From: Betaproteobacteria bacterium
Lineage (GTDB): Bacteria > Pseudomonadota > Gammaproteobacteria > Burkholderiales > Burkholderiaceae_C
DNA length: 22,684 nt
Direction: 5' to 3'
NCBI GenBank assembly: GCA_009918225.1
Contig: RGEP01000009.1
Span: 1-22,684, forward strand
Made by a program: the position numbers and the translations under genes
Notes under the pieces: model-generated
Seen by the model: only the letters and a program-made list of their open reading frames with translations
What the model was told of the DNA's origin: nothing
Database searches by the model: none
Shown: piece by piece, positions 9,979 to 20,389 of the stretch
Numbering within the stretch: position 1 is the stretch's first letter
How the letters are laid out: every line of letters starts with the position of its first letter

Positions 9979-10020
9979 AGCGGCCTCGCTGGGGGTGCCT
10001 GCCCCCTAAGAGCGCGCAAT

Positions 10021-10048
10021 AAAAAAGCCGCCCGAGGGCGGCTTTTTT
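10021..10048. terminator. Bidirectional intrinsic terminator
   Basis: AAAAAA is followed by GCCGCC, a CGAG tetraloop, GGCGGC and TTTTTT. The stem is perfectly paired and GC-only, with a T-run on each strand, so it can end transcription from bamC on the plus strand and from the small lipoprotein gene on the minus strand. Confidence 0.93.
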
Positions 10049-10063
10049 GTTCCGTGGAACAGC

Positions 10064-10252
10064 TTACTTGCTGGCCGGAGCAGATGCCTCAGCGGCGGCA
10101 GCCGGGGCCGATGCAGCGGGCGCCTCAGCAGCGGGAGCCGCGGCAGGAGCGGGAGCAGCGGCGGGAGCGGGAGCCGGAGCGGCTTCCTTCTTGCCGCAGG
10201 CGGCCAGAGCGGAAACGGCGATCAGGGATGCCAGCAGGATGGAGTGCTTCAT
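10064..10252 (-). CDS. Small Ala/Pro-rich lipoprotein
   Basis: The 62-residue product has a clear lipoprotein signal peptide (LLASLIAVSALAAC, lipid-carrying Cys19). The mature part is about 43 residues, beginning GKKE and otherwise made almost only of Ala, Pro, Ser and Glu in AP-type repeats. Such short lipoproteins are common in Burkholderiales and have no established function. The Ala/Pro tail is likely extended and may act as a flexible spacer in the envelope. GAGG lies six bases upstream of the ATG, and a candidate promoter lies at 10407-10435. It is flanked by the bidirectional terminator, so it is probably monocistronic. Lipid modification is predicted with good confidence; the role is unknown. 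Confidence 0.85.
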   Translation of the reverse strand: MKHSILLASLIAVSALAACGKKEAAPAPAPAAAPAPAAAPAAEAPAASAPAAAAEASAPASK

Positions 10253-10406
10253 GTGTGTCCTCGAAACGATGAAACTGACGGAAATACAGGGTCGTACAAC
10301 CCCAGAGAGTCACGGTCAGCCCCCGAGAACCTGGACGGGATGTCCGCCACCCACCTCGGCGCGATGCACCCAAATGGGACAGCCGGTCGGAAACCGAACC
10401 GCGGCT

Positions 10407-10435
10407 AGTGTAACCGATATCAGGGTCTACACCAA
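10407..10435 (-). promoter_or_regulatory. Sigma-70-like promoter for the small lipoprotein
   Basis: On the minus strand TTGGTG (plus 10430-10435) and TACACT (plus 10407-10412) are separated by exactly 17 bases. The -35 element overlaps the 3' end of the roxA-like gene. The transcript would have a leader of about 150 bases, and the 10253-10400 stretch contains no other gene that I can see. Confidence 0.5.
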
Positions 10436-11619
10436 TCCCCATGCAACCATCCGGCCGCCAACCACTCCAAGGCCGCCGAACGGGCCTGTTCACTGAGCCG
10501 TTCCAGGGCGCGTCCTTCCAGCCTGCGCTCATCGGCCAAACGGCGCAGCAAGCGGCCATCAAGCCCGGCCACCTCAAAGGCCTCGCCGTTGATGAACAGA
10601 TGTCGCTCATCGTGCACCATGCGGGTGCGGCGGTCGAGCACCACCCCCTGCCCCTGCTCCAGGCGCTGTGCAGACGGCACAAACCAAACCTGCGCCTTGG
10701 GCTCGGTCAACCACCGGCCCAGGGCACGCGCCACAGCCTGTTCATCGTCCATGACGCGTTTGAGCGATCGATGGGCAAAGGCCTTCAAACCCAGCGGCAC
10801 CGCACCGCTGTGCAGCGTCGGGGCCAGGCCCGGGTCGGCGTAGCGCTTGGCCCAAACACCGCCCTCTGGCAGGCCATCCTCGGACAACTCTTCAGCCAAC
10901 TGCTGCAAGAGCGCAGCGGCCAATTCAGCCGATGTCGGTGATCGAAAGCCCACTGAAGCCGTCATGCAATCCCCACCTACGGCCACCCCTTCGTGTGCCC
11001 ACCCCGGGGGCAAATACAGCAGGTCGCCCGGCTCCAACACCCATTCCTGTTGCGACTTGAACGTCGACAAGATCCGCAGGGGCAGGCCCGGGACGAAGTG
11101 GGCATCGCCAGGCTCGGCGATCCGCCAGCGCCGTCTGCCCTGCACCTGCAGCAGAAACACATCGTAGGCATCCACATGGGGCCCCACGCCGCCGCCGTCG
11201 CTCGCGTAGGACAGCATCAAGTCGTCCAAGCGTGCCTGCGGGATGAAGTCGAAGGCCCTCAAGAGCCGGTGAGCCGAATCCAGGTGCAGGTCCAATCCCT
11301 GGACCAAGAGCGTCCAATCAGGCTGGGTCAGCGGCGGCAGGCTGCGCCGGCTCAAGGGCCCGTGCCGCAGCCTCCACTGCCCGCCACGCAGCTCGACGCA
11401 GCGCGACTCCACATCGTCCTGCGCGCACAGGGCGAACAGCTCAGCCCTGCTGGCCGGCGGCTGCACCTGGGGCCAGGCCTGCCGAACCATCAGTGGGCGG
11501 CGCTGCCAGTGCCGCCGCATGAACTGCGCAGGGCTTAGCCCACCCAGGAGCGAGCGCGCCTGTTGCAAAGGGTCATCCGGAAAACGCGGTGATGAACGGG
11601 CCACGGTGCGCGATCTCAA
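10420..11619 (-). CDS. JmjC/cupin 2-oxoglutarate oxygenase, RoxA (YcfD)-like ribosomal protein L16 arginine hydroxylase
   Basis: The predicted 399-residue Fe(II)/2-oxoglutarate oxygenase carries the facial triad in GPHVDAYDVFLLQ (His148, Asp150) and PPGWAHEGVA (His209). These match the H-x-D...H triad of E. coli YcfD (RoxA), which hydroxylates an arginine of ribosomal protein L16. The beta-strand QVQGRRRWRI and the C-terminal winged-helix-like region with LFINGEAFEV also fit that family. The start is taken as TTG at 11619 because GGAGG lies eight bases upstream; a GTG at 11634 would add five residues. It is divergent from the SlyD-like gene, with only 33 bases between starts. Family membership is strong; L16 as substrate is inferred from homology. 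Confidence 0.87.
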   Translation of the reverse strand: MRSRTVARSSPRFPDDPLQQARSLLGGLSPAQFMRRHWQRRPLMVRQAWPQVQPPASRAELFALCAQDDVESRCVELRGGQWRLRHGPLSRRSLPPLTQPDWTLLVQGLDLHLDSAHRLLRAFDFIPQARLDDLMLSYASDGGGVGPHVDAYDVFLLQVQGRRRWRIAEPGDAHFVPGLPLRILSTFKSQQEWVLEPGDLLYLPPGWAHEGVAVGGDCMTASVGFRSPTSAELAAALLQQLAEELSEDGLPEGGVWAKRYADPGLAPTLHSGAVPLGLKAFAHRSLKRVMDDEQAVARALGRWLTEPKAQVWFVPSAQRLEQGQGVVLDRRTRMVHDERHLFINGEAFEVAGLDGRLLRRLADERRLEGRALERLSEQARSAALEWLAAGWLHGDWCRP

Positions 11620-11627
11620 TCGAAGGC

Positions 11628-11632
11628 CCTCC
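11628..11632 (-). promoter_or_regulatory. Shine-Dalgarno GGAGG for the RoxA-like gene
   Basis: The minus strand reads GGAGG, eight bases, then TTG (11619). It lies inside the longer frame that begins with GTG at 11634, so it argues for the shorter start. Confidence 0.5.
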
Positions 11633-11652
11633 ACTGTGCCATGATTCCCACC

Positions 11653-12192
11653 ATGGACATTTCGACACCCTGCGTGGTCACCCTCACCTGGACCTTATCG
11701 GACGCCCAAGGAAAACCCATCGATGAGCTGGCCGAGCCGCTGGAGTTTCTGGTGGGTGGTCAAGACCTGTTGCCCAAGGTCGAAGAGGCCCTGATCGGCC
11801 AATCTGTGGGTTTCGAGACCCAGGTGCATCTTGAGCCCGAACACGCCTTTGGCGATTACGACTCTCAACTGGTGTGTTTTGAGGCCCGCACGCTGTTCCC
11901 GGACGATGTTGGCCCCGGCATGCAATTCGAGGGCCTGCCCCCGGGTGCAGCCACACCGAACATGCCGGCCGAAGCGGTCTACACGGTCACCGAGGTGTAT
12001 CCGCAGCACGTGGTCTTGGATGGCAACCACCCCTTGGCCGGTATGGCCCTGCGCTTGGCCCTGACCGTGCGCGATGTACGCCCCGCCACCGAAGAGGAAG
12101 TACAAGCCGGCAGCGTGGGTGGCCCGGTCTTCCGCGTGGCCGGTGCGGGCGACGAACAGGATGAAGACGCTGGCGACCGAACGCTGCACTGA
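11653..12192 (+). CDS. FKBP-type peptidyl-prolyl isomerase, SlyD-like
   Basis: The predicted 179-residue cytosolic foldase has the SlyD arrangement: an FKBP half-barrel, an inserted chaperone (IF) domain, then the closing strand. Visible motifs are LEFLVGGQDLLPKVEEALIG (30-49), EPEHAFGDYD (61-70, start of the IF insert) and VLDGNHPLAGMALRLALTV (121-139), where the DGNHPLAG signature is diagnostic. The metal-binding His/Cys-rich C-terminal tail of E. coli SlyD is missing and is replaced by an acidic EQDEDAGD tail. The start is ATG 11653, matching the usual N-terminus; an in-frame ATG at 11641 would add four residues. There is no Shine-Dalgarno sequence. It faces dut tail-to-tail across 83 bases. 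Confidence 0.9.
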   Translation: MDISTPCVVTLTWTLSDAQGKPIDELAEPLEFLVGGQDLLPKVEEALIGQSVGFETQVHLEPEHAFGDYDSQLVCFEARTLFPDDVGPGMQFEGLPPGAATPNMPAEAVYTVTEVYPQHVVLDGNHPLAGMALRLALTVRDVRPATEEEVQAGSVGGPVFRVAGAGDEQDEDAGDRTLH

Positions 12193-12275
12193 ATGGGCTG
12201 AGGCGCTTCGGTTGCCCAACGGCGGAGCCAGGACGGCAGGCTCAAGCCCGACGTGCACAGGCCTTCAGTCAGCGC

Positions 12276-12749
12276 TCAGGCCTGCCCGGTAGAGCCGAAA
12301 CCGCCGGCACCGCGGTCGCTGGCCTCAAAGCTCTCCACCAGGTCAAACCGAGCCTGCACCACGGGGACAATCACCAGCTGGGCCAGACGCTCCAAGGGCT
12401 CCAAGGTGAAGGGCTGGGTGCCGCGGTTCCAACAGCTCACCATGAGCGGCCCCTGGTAGTCGCTGTCGATCAAGCCCACCAGATTGCCCAGCACGATGCC
12501 GTGTTTGTGCCCCAATCCCGAGCGCGGCAGGATGATGGCCGCCAAGCCAGGATCTGCGATGTGAATGGCGATGCCCGTCGGGATGAGTTCACATTGCCCG
12601 GGTTGCAGGACCAAGGTCTGCTGAACACAGGCCCTCAGGTCCAGCCCAGCGCTGCCGGGGGTGGCATACGCCGGCAACAGCGGGGGGCGATCAGGCGCGC
12701 CGCGCAGGCGCTCGTCCAGAATCTTCAGGGCGATGGTGGCGTGGGTCAT
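12276..12749 (-). CDS. dut: Deoxyuridine 5'-triphosphate nucleotidohydrolase (dUTPase)
   Basis: This 157-residue homotrimeric enzyme hydrolyses dUTP to dUMP and pyrophosphate, keeping uracil out of DNA and supplying dUMP for thymidylate. All five trimeric-dUTPase motifs are present in order: GSAGLDLRA, LPRSGLGHKHG, GLIDSDYQGPLMVSCWNRG (with the catalytic Asp in LIDSDY), RLAQLVIVPV, and the glycine-rich C-terminal RGAGGFGSTG that closes over the nucleotide. The length is typical. It starts at ATG 12749, 30 bases after the coaBC stop. The coaBC-dut order is also seen in E. coli (dfp-dut), so co-transcription is likely. Confidence 0.97.
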   Translation of the reverse strand: MTHATIALKILDERLRGAPDRPPLLPAYATPGSAGLDLRACVQQTLVLQPGQCELIPTGIAIHIADPGLAAIILPRSGLGHKHGIVLGNLVGLIDSDYQGPLMVSCWNRGTQPFTLEPLERLAQLVIVPVVQARFDLVESFEASDRGAGGFGSTGQA

Positions 12750-12779
12750 GGTGTTGTCGAGGATGGGCGCCTTCGGGCC

Positions 12780-13988
12780 TCAATGGCCGGCAGCCTGCAG
12801 CCGCTGGGCAAGCTCGGCCACCAGTGCCCGGGCCAGCGTCAGTTTGTCGCCTGGCGGCAGTTCGCGTGAGCCCTTGGCGTCCACCAGGAGCAATTGGTTG
12901 TGGTCGCGTCCGAAGGTGGACGGGCCGTGGTTGGCCACCACCAGTTGCAGCTTCTTGCGTTCAAGCTTGTCCCGGGCGTGGCGTTCAATGTCGTGCGTCT
13001 CGGCCGCAAAGCCAACGCAAAAAGGCGCGTTGGTCAGAGCGGCAACCGATGCCAATACATCTGGATTTTCAGTGAGCTCAAAAGAGGGTGTGGGCTGACC
13101 CGCCTTCTTTTTGATCTTGGCATCAGCCGGCTCGGCCGCCCGCCAATCGGCCACCGCCGCCGTGGCGACGAACAGCTCGTGTTGCGCCGCCAAGGGCAGC
13201 ACCGCAGCGTGCATCTGGCGCGCCGATTCCACATCCAGGCGCTGAACACCTGCCGGCGTGGGCAGCTGCACCGGACCAGCCACCAAGGTGACCGTGGCGC
13301 CGGCCTCCGCTGCCGCACGCGCAAGGGCAAAGCCCATCTTTCCGCTGGAGCGGTTGGTGATGCCGCGCACCGGATCCAGCGCCTCAAAGGTCGGGCCCGC
13401 AGTGATCAAGACCTTCCGGCCAAGCAGCACCTTGGGTTGAAAGTGCGAAATGAGGGCGTCGCGCAGTTCCGCCGGCTCAAGCATGCGGCCGTCGCCAATC
13501 TCGCCGCATGCCTGCGAACCGGCCGCCGGCCCCAACACCACCGCGCCATCCTGCTGGACCTGCCGGGTATTGCGCTGGGTGGCGGGGTGGGCCCACATCT
13601 CACGGTTCATCGCTGGGGCCAACAACAGGCTGCAACGCTCAGTGGGGCGCGCCACACACAAAAGCGAGAGCAACTCATCGCAGCGGCCTTGAGCCAGGCG
13701 CGCGATGAAATCTGCCGTGGCGGGCGCCACCAGGATGGCGTCAGCCTCCCGGCTCAAGTTGATGTGGGCCATTGCATTGGGCTGCGTGGTGTCCCATTGC
13801 GTGGTGGCCACCGGGCGACCGGTGAGCGATTGCAGCAGCAAGGGCGTAATGAACTGCTGTGCCGAAGCCGTCATCACCGCCTGCACCGTGGCACCAGCCT
13901 TCACCAGTTCACGAGCCAACTCCGCGCCTTTATAGGCAGCCACCCCTCCGGTGATGCCCAGGACGATGTGTTTGCCGTGGAGGTCCAT
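12780..13988 (-). CDS. coaBC: Bifunctional phosphopantothenoylcysteine decarboxylase / phosphopantothenate-cysteine ligase
   Basis: This 402-residue fusion enzyme performs two successive steps of coenzyme A synthesis. The N-terminal CoaC flavoprotein domain shows GITGGVAAYK (11-20), the catalytic His75 in AHINLSR, PAMNREMW (125-132) and the substrate-clamp Cys161 in SQACGEIGDGRM. The C-terminal CoaB ligase domain begins at about 192 with LITAGPTFEALDPVRGITNRSSGKMG, then ATAAVADWR and KKKAG for CTP/phosphopantothenate binding. The start ATG at 13988 has GGAG (plus 13995-13998) six bases upstream; the frame is open further upstream, but that stretch overlaps alaS and is not coding-like. It lies 64 bases after alaS and 30 before dut. 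Confidence 0.96.
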   Translation of the reverse strand: MDLHGKHIVLGITGGVAAYKGAELARELVKAGATVQAVMTASAQQFITPLLLQSLTGRPVATTQWDTTQPNAMAHINLSREADAILVAPATADFIARLAQGRCDELLSLLCVARPTERCSLLLAPAMNREMWAHPATQRNTRQVQQDGAVVLGPAAGSQACGEIGDGRMLEPAELRDALISHFQPKVLLGRKVLITAGPTFEALDPVRGITNRSSGKMGFALARAAAEAGATVTLVAGPVQLPTPAGVQRLDVESARQMHAAVLPLAAQHELFVATAAVADWRAAEPADAKIKKKAGQPTPSFELTENPDVLASVAALTNAPFCVGFAAETHDIERHARDKLERKKLQLVVANHGPSTFGRDHNQLLLVDAKGSRELPPGDKLTLARALVAELAQRLQAAGH

Positions 13989-13994
13989 TCGCTG

Positions 13995-13998
13995 CTCC
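13995..13998 (-). promoter_or_regulatory. Shine-Dalgarno GGAG for coaBC
   Basis: GGAG on the minus strand is six bases from the ATG at 13988. It fixes the coaBC start and rejects the longer frame that reaches into alaS. Confidence 0.65.
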
Positions 13999-14052
13999 AA
14001 GGGGATCTCCAAGCTCAGGCTTCGGGGTCCTGGCGCGGCCGTGCGTGGGTCT

Positions 14053-16722
<2,670 letters not shown>

Positions 16723-16753
16723 GCGCGTCCGTTGCGGTTTGGCAAAGCTTTCG

Positions 16754-16759
16754 ATTATA
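16754..16759 (-). promoter_or_regulatory. Putative -10 element (TATAAT) for alaS
   Basis: A perfect TATAAT on the minus strand lies 31 bases before the alaS ATG, so the leader would be about 25 bases. TTGGCA occurs upstream, but 21 bases away, which is too far for a standard -35; the true -35 is unclear. The rest of the 152-base alaS-gabD intergenic region (16723-16874) shows no recognisable gene. Confidence 0.5.
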
Positions 16760-16864
16760 AGAAGGCCCCTAGGATGCGCGTGCCAACCCGGCGCGCATGC
16801 CCTTGGCCCTGCAGCCCACGCCGGATTGGCCCAAACTGCGCGCGAGAACCCGGTACTGCCTCCT

Positions 16865-16868
16865 GGAG
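16865..16868 (+). promoter_or_regulatory. Shine-Dalgarno GGAG for gabD
   Basis: GGAG is six bases upstream of the ATG at 16875. It favours that start over the in-frame ATG at 16797, which would add 26 unconserved residues. Confidence 0.6.
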
Positions 16869-16874
16869 CCCACT

Positions 16875-18353
16875 ATGGACATGAAGAACTCCCCTCTGGC
16901 CCTCTTGCAAGACGCCGCCCTGCTGCGCACCGGCGCGCTGATCAACGGCCAGTGGACCGCCCTGCCCCAACGATTCGCGGTGCACGACCCGGCCACGGGG
17001 TTCGAACTGGCCCAGGTGGACAACTGCGGCCCGCAGCAGGCGCAAGCGGCCATCTCTGCGGCCAACGACGCATGGCCCGCATGGCGCGCCAAGCCCGCCA
17101 AGGAACGCGCAGCGGTGCTGATGAAGTGGTTCCACCTCCTGCACCAGCATGCCGATGATTTGGCCCGCATCATGACGGCCGAACAGGGCAAGCCCCTGGC
17201 TGAAGCCAAAGGCGAGGTGGCCTACGGGGCCAGCTTCATCGAGTGGTTCGCCGAAGAGGCCAAGCGCGTGTACGGTGAAACCATCCCCAGCACAGACCCC
17301 AACAAGCGGGTCATGGTGCTCAAGCAGTCGATTGGGGTTTGCGCCGCGATCACGCCCTGGAACTTCCCCATTGCCATGATCACGCGCAAGGTGGCGCCCG
17401 CCCTGGCCGCCGGCTGCCCGGTGGTGATCAAGCCTGCCGAGCAAACGCCCTTGTCTGCCCTGGCCGTGGCCGAGTTGGCCCAGCGTGCCGGCATGCCGGC
17501 CGGTGTGTTGAACCTGTTGCCGGCCGATGCCCAGCAGTCGATTGCCATTGGTCACGTGCTGTGTGATTCGGACGTCGTGCGACACCTGTCCTTCACCGGC
17601 TCCACCGAAGTCGGCCGCATCCTGATGCAGCAATGTGCCCCCACCATCAAAAAGCTCAGCCTGGAGCTCGGTGGCAACGCCCCGTTCATCGTGTTTGATG
17701 ACGCCGACTTGGACAGCGCTGTCGAAGGCGCCATGGTCAGCAAGTACCGCAACGCCGGCCAAACCTGCGTGTGCGCCAACCGGCTGTATGTGCAAGACGG
17801 GGTGTATGACGCCTTTGTGGCCAAACTGGCTGAAAAGTCCAAAGGCATCCAGGTGGGCAATGGCTTCGAGGCCGGCATCACCCAAGGCCCCTTGATCGAT
17901 GACCAGGCCATCGCCAAGGTCGAAGCCCATGTGGCCGATGCCCTGGCCAAGGGCGCCACCTTGGTGGTGGGCGGGCAGCGCACGGGTGATCGCTTTTACA
18001 CGCCCACCGTCCTGGCCAATGTGACAGCCGACATGCGCTGTGCCCGCGAAGAGACCTTCGGCCCGGTGGCGCCGGTGTTTCGCTTCAAAACCGAGGCCGA
18101 GGCTGTCGAGCTGGCCAACAGCACCGAATTTGGCTTGGCCGCTTACTTCTACAGCCGAGACATGGGCCGCATTTTCCGCGTCGCCGAGGGCCTGGAAAGC
18201 GGGATGGTGGGCATCAACACCGGCATCATCTCCGCGGCTGAAGTGCCCTTTGGCGGCGTCAAGCAATCCGGCCTGGGCCGCGAGGGTTCTCGCCACGGCA
18301 TCGACGACTATGTCGAAATGAAGTACTTGTGCATTGGGGACGTGCTGAAGTGA
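16875..18353 (+). CDS. gabD: NAD(P)-dependent succinate-semialdehyde dehydrogenase
   Basis: The predicted 492-residue cytosolic aldehyde dehydrogenase would oxidise succinate semialdehyde to succinate, the last step of GABA or 4-hydroxybutyrate use. The cofactor-binding ITPWNFPIAMITRKVAPALAAG (159-180), KPAEQTP (186-192) and SFTGSTEVG (239-247) are present. The general base is Glu264 (LELGGNAPF) and the nucleophile Cys298 (NAGQTCVCANR). The C-terminal EVPFGGVKQSGLGREGSRHGI is characteristic of GabD-type enzymes. A second Cys (300) next to the nucleophile fits the redox-switch CxC of SSADHs. Related semialdehyde dehydrogenases (for example glutarate semialdehyde) cannot be excluded. It is divergent from alaS, and its stop overlaps the next gene (GTGA). 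Confidence 0.88.
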   Translation: MDMKNSPLALLQDAALLRTGALINGQWTALPQRFAVHDPATGFELAQVDNCGPQQAQAAISAANDAWPAWRAKPAKERAAVLMKWFHLLHQHADDLARIMTAEQGKPLAEAKGEVAYGASFIEWFAEEAKRVYGETIPSTDPNKRVMVLKQSIGVCAAITPWNFPIAMITRKVAPALAAGCPVVIKPAEQTPLSALAVAELAQRAGMPAGVLNLLPADAQQSIAIGHVLCDSDVVRHLSFTGSTEVGRILMQQCAPTIKKLSLELGGNAPFIVFDDADLDSAVEGAMVSKYRNAGQTCVCANRLYVQDGVYDAFVAKLAEKSKGIQVGNGFEAGITQGPLIDDQAIAKVEAHVADALAKGATLVVGGQRTGDRFYTPTVLANVTADMRCAREETFGPVAPVFRFKTEAEAVELANSTEFGLAAYFYSRDMGRIFRVAEGLESGMVGINTGIISAAEVPFGGVKQSGLGREGSRHGIDDYVEMKYLCIGDVLK

Positions 18354-19168
18354 AGTCGGGAGCCGGATCCCTTGCTCACAGGGCGGGGCCCGGAGTGCAA
18401 CTGTGGCACCGCCGCCAGGTCCGCTGGGGTGGGCAATGGCGGATCGCAGCGGGCGCCGCGGCGGTGTGGGCCAGCCTGGCTGCGGCCGCCACGCCGAGCA
18501 CCGATATGCAAGCTGTTGGCCGCTTTGAAATCGACCGTACTGAAGTCACGATTGGCGCCTTTCGTGCCTTCGTGCAGGCCACGGGCATGCGCACCAAGGC
18601 CGAACGCGAAGGCGGCAGCCTCATCTACGAAGCCGGCTGGGAAAAGCGCGCAGGCTGGGCTTGGCATGCCCCCTATGGCACACCGGGCGCTGACAACGAG
18701 CCGGCGGTTCACATCACACATGGCGAGGCGCAGGCCTACTGCCGCTGGGCGGGCAAGCGCCTGCCCACAGAGCTCGAGTGGCGCGAAGCGGCCTACACCG
18801 AGCGCCGGCTGCAGCCCCCTGCCCCGTTCGTGCAGGGCAAGACCTATGCGTACCCCACGGGCGACACCCCAAAAGGCGCGAATTGCCTGGGCGACTGTGG
18901 CAACACCGCAGCCGCGGTGTCGCACGCGGTGACCTCGCGCGGGCGAGGGCATGCCCCCGTGGGCACCACGGTTGCGGGCGTCAATGGCCTCTACGACATG
19001 GGCGCAAACGCCTGGGAGTGGGTCGACGGTGGCGCTGGCCCTGAGCAACCCACGATGGGCGGGTCTTGGTGGTACGGCGCAGGGCCCATGCACCGTGAGC
19101 ACCGCGCCACCAAAGCAGCCGACCTCAGCGTGGTCTATATCGGATTTCGCTGCGCGCGAAGCCGCTGA
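18350..19168 (+). CDS. Secreted formylglycine-generating-enzyme-fold (SUMF1/FGE) protein without the catalytic Cys pair
   Basis: The 272-residue frame begins with GTG overlapping the gabD stop; GTG at 18395 is an alternative. A hydrophobic segment (IAAGAAAVWASLAAAA) ending near TPSTDMQA looks like a Sec signal peptide, so the mature protein is probably periplasmic. The rest follows the FGE-sulfatase fold: FEIDRTEVTIGAFRAFV, EPAVHITHGEAQAYCRWAGKRLPTELEWREAA, GVNGLYDMGANAWEWVDG, a GGSWW strand and the C-terminal YIGFRCARS. The two active-site cysteines that true FGEs carry between the GGSW strand and the terminal GFRC are absent (YGAGPMHREHRATKA instead), so sulfatase activation is unlikely. 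A separate Cys-x3-Cys (NCLGDCGN) may form a disulfide. The function is unknown; no sulfatase gene is nearby. It converges on the dehydrogenase gene. Confidence 0.8.
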   Translation: MKSGAGSLAHRAGPGVQLWHRRQVRWGGQWRIAAGAAAVWASLAAAATPSTDMQAVGRFEIDRTEVTIGAFRAFVQATGMRTKAEREGGSLIYEAGWEKRAGWAWHAPYGTPGADNEPAVHITHGEAQAYCRWAGKRLPTELEWREAAYTERRLQPPAPFVQGKTYAYPTGDTPKGANCLGDCGNTAAAVSHAVTSRGRGHAPVGTTVAGVNGLYDMGANAWEWVDGGAGPEQPTMGGSWWYGAGPMHREHRATKAADLSVVYIGFRCARSR

Positions 19169-19200
19169 CGTACCCGCTGCCGTACCCGCTATGGGTGCGC

Positions 19201-20262
19201 TCAGCCCGCTGCCACGCGCTGCGCAATGGCCTGGCCCACCTCGGCGGTGCTGGCCGTACCGCCCAGGTCTGGCGTGTGCGGCCCTGACCGGATCACGTCT
19301 TCAATGGCCTTGACGATGGCCGCTGCCGCTTGGGCTTGCCCCAAAAACTCCAGCATCATCGCGCCCGACCAGATCATGCCAATCGGATTGGCAATGCCGC
19401 GGCCGTAGATGTCCGGCGCCGAGCCGTGCACGGGCTCAAACAGCGAAGGAAAGTTTCGCTCGGGGTTGAGGTTGGCCGAGGGCGCAATGCCGATCGTTCC
19501 GGTGGTGGCAGGCCCCAGGTCAGACAAGATGTCGCCGAACAGATTGGTCGCCGCGATCACATCGAATCGATCGGGCTGCAAGACCAAGCGCGCGCTCATG
19601 ATGTCGATGTGATGGGCCTGCATGGCCACATCCGGGTATTGCTTAGCCATCTCACGGCATCGCCCGTCCCACCAGGGCATGCTGATGGCAATGCCGTTGC
19701 TCTTGGTGGCCAGATCCAATCGCTTGCGCGGCCGGCTGCGCGCCAACTCAAAGGCGAACTTCAACAAACGGTCAGACCCCCGACGGGTGAAGACACTCTC
19801 TTGGATGACGAATTCACGGTCGGTGCCCTCAAACATCACCCCGCCGGCCGAGGTGTACTCACCTTCGGTGTTCTCACGCACGATGAAATAGTCGATTTCA
19901 CCGGGCTTGCGGCCGGCCAGCGGGCAGCGCAGGCCTTCGAACAAGCGCACGGGGCGCAGGTTGATGTACTGGTCGAATTCGCGCCGAAACTTCAGCAGCG
20001 AACCCCACAGCGACACATGGTCGGGCACGGTATCGGGCCAACCCACGGCGCCGAAGTACAGGGCGTCCATGCCCTGCAGCTGTTGCTTCCAGTCATCGGG
20101 CATCATGGTGCCGTGCTGCGCATAGTGGTCGCAACTGGCCCAATCGACCGGGGTGATGTCGAGCCGAAAACCGAATCGCGCCTGCGCGGCCTGAAGCACG
20201 CGCAAACCTTCAGGCATGACCTCCTTGCCGATGCCATCGCCGGGGATGGCGGCAATCTTCAT
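19201..20262 (-). CDS. Tartrate/D-malate dehydrogenase (decarboxylating), TtuC/DmlA type
   Basis: This 353-residue member of the isocitrate/isopropylmalate dehydrogenase family oxidises and decarboxylates a beta-substituted malate (D-malate to pyruvate, or tartrate reactions) using NAD and a divalent metal. Marks are IPGDGIGKEV (6-15), REFDQYINLRPVRL (94-107, substrate arginines), RENTEGEY (129-136) and the catalytic Lys187 in TKSN. Metal and catalytic aspartates are Asp220 (HIDI), Asp244 and Asp248 (LFGDILSDLGP), followed by EPVHGSAPDIYG near 276. SLWGSLLKFRR and GTIGIAPSANLNPER are specific to the TtuC/DmlA branch rather than LeuB. The start ATG 20262 matches family N-termini; ATGs at 20322 and 20328 would add 20-22 residues. 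It is divergent from the leuC-like gene across 127 bases, so the two are probably regulated together. Confidence 0.9.
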   Translation of the reverse strand: MKIAAIPGDGIGKEVMPEGLRVLQAAQARFGFRLDITPVDWASCDHYAQHGTMMPDDWKQQLQGMDALYFGAVGWPDTVPDHVSLWGSLLKFRREFDQYINLRPVRLFEGLRCPLAGRKPGEIDYFIVRENTEGEYTSAGGVMFEGTDREFVIQESVFTRRGSDRLLKFAFELARSRPRKRLDLATKSNGIAISMPWWDGRCREMAKQYPDVAMQAHHIDIMSARLVLQPDRFDVIAATNLFGDILSDLGPATTGTIGIAPSANLNPERNFPSLFEPVHGSAPDIYGRGIANPIGMIWSGAMMLEFLGQAQAAAAIVKAIEDVIRSGPHTPDLGGTASTAEVGQAIAQRVAAG

Positions 20263-20389
20263 GGGGCGGCCATCGGCCTTCGGTCCCTTTGCGCTCTGGG
20301 GGGTGCTCACGGTCGTGTTCATCCACACATTGTGCTTGCTTTGGCTGCACCTGCTCTACGATCCGGTCTAGCAGCCTTCTGGAACCCTT

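Noticed and set aside
12258..12284. Hairpin CAGGCC...GGCCTG between the SlyD-like gene and dut
   Set aside because: Six-base stem with a 15-base loop and no T-run on either strand, so it is not a convincing intrinsic terminator.
16755..18296. A 513-codon open frame on the minus strand covering gabD
   Set aside because: It is the mirror of a clear aldehyde dehydrogenase, has low-complexity His/Gly-rich translation and no family signature; such long antisense frames are expected in GC-rich DNA.
18350..19168. Functional sulfatase-activating enzyme
   Set aside because: The catalytic cysteine pair of FGE is missing and no sulfatase gene is in the window.
19169..19190. Tandem CGTACCCGCT repeat between the FGE-like and dehydrogenase genes
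   Set aside because: Only two 10-base copies in a short convergent spacer, with no associated dyad or element; probably slippage.
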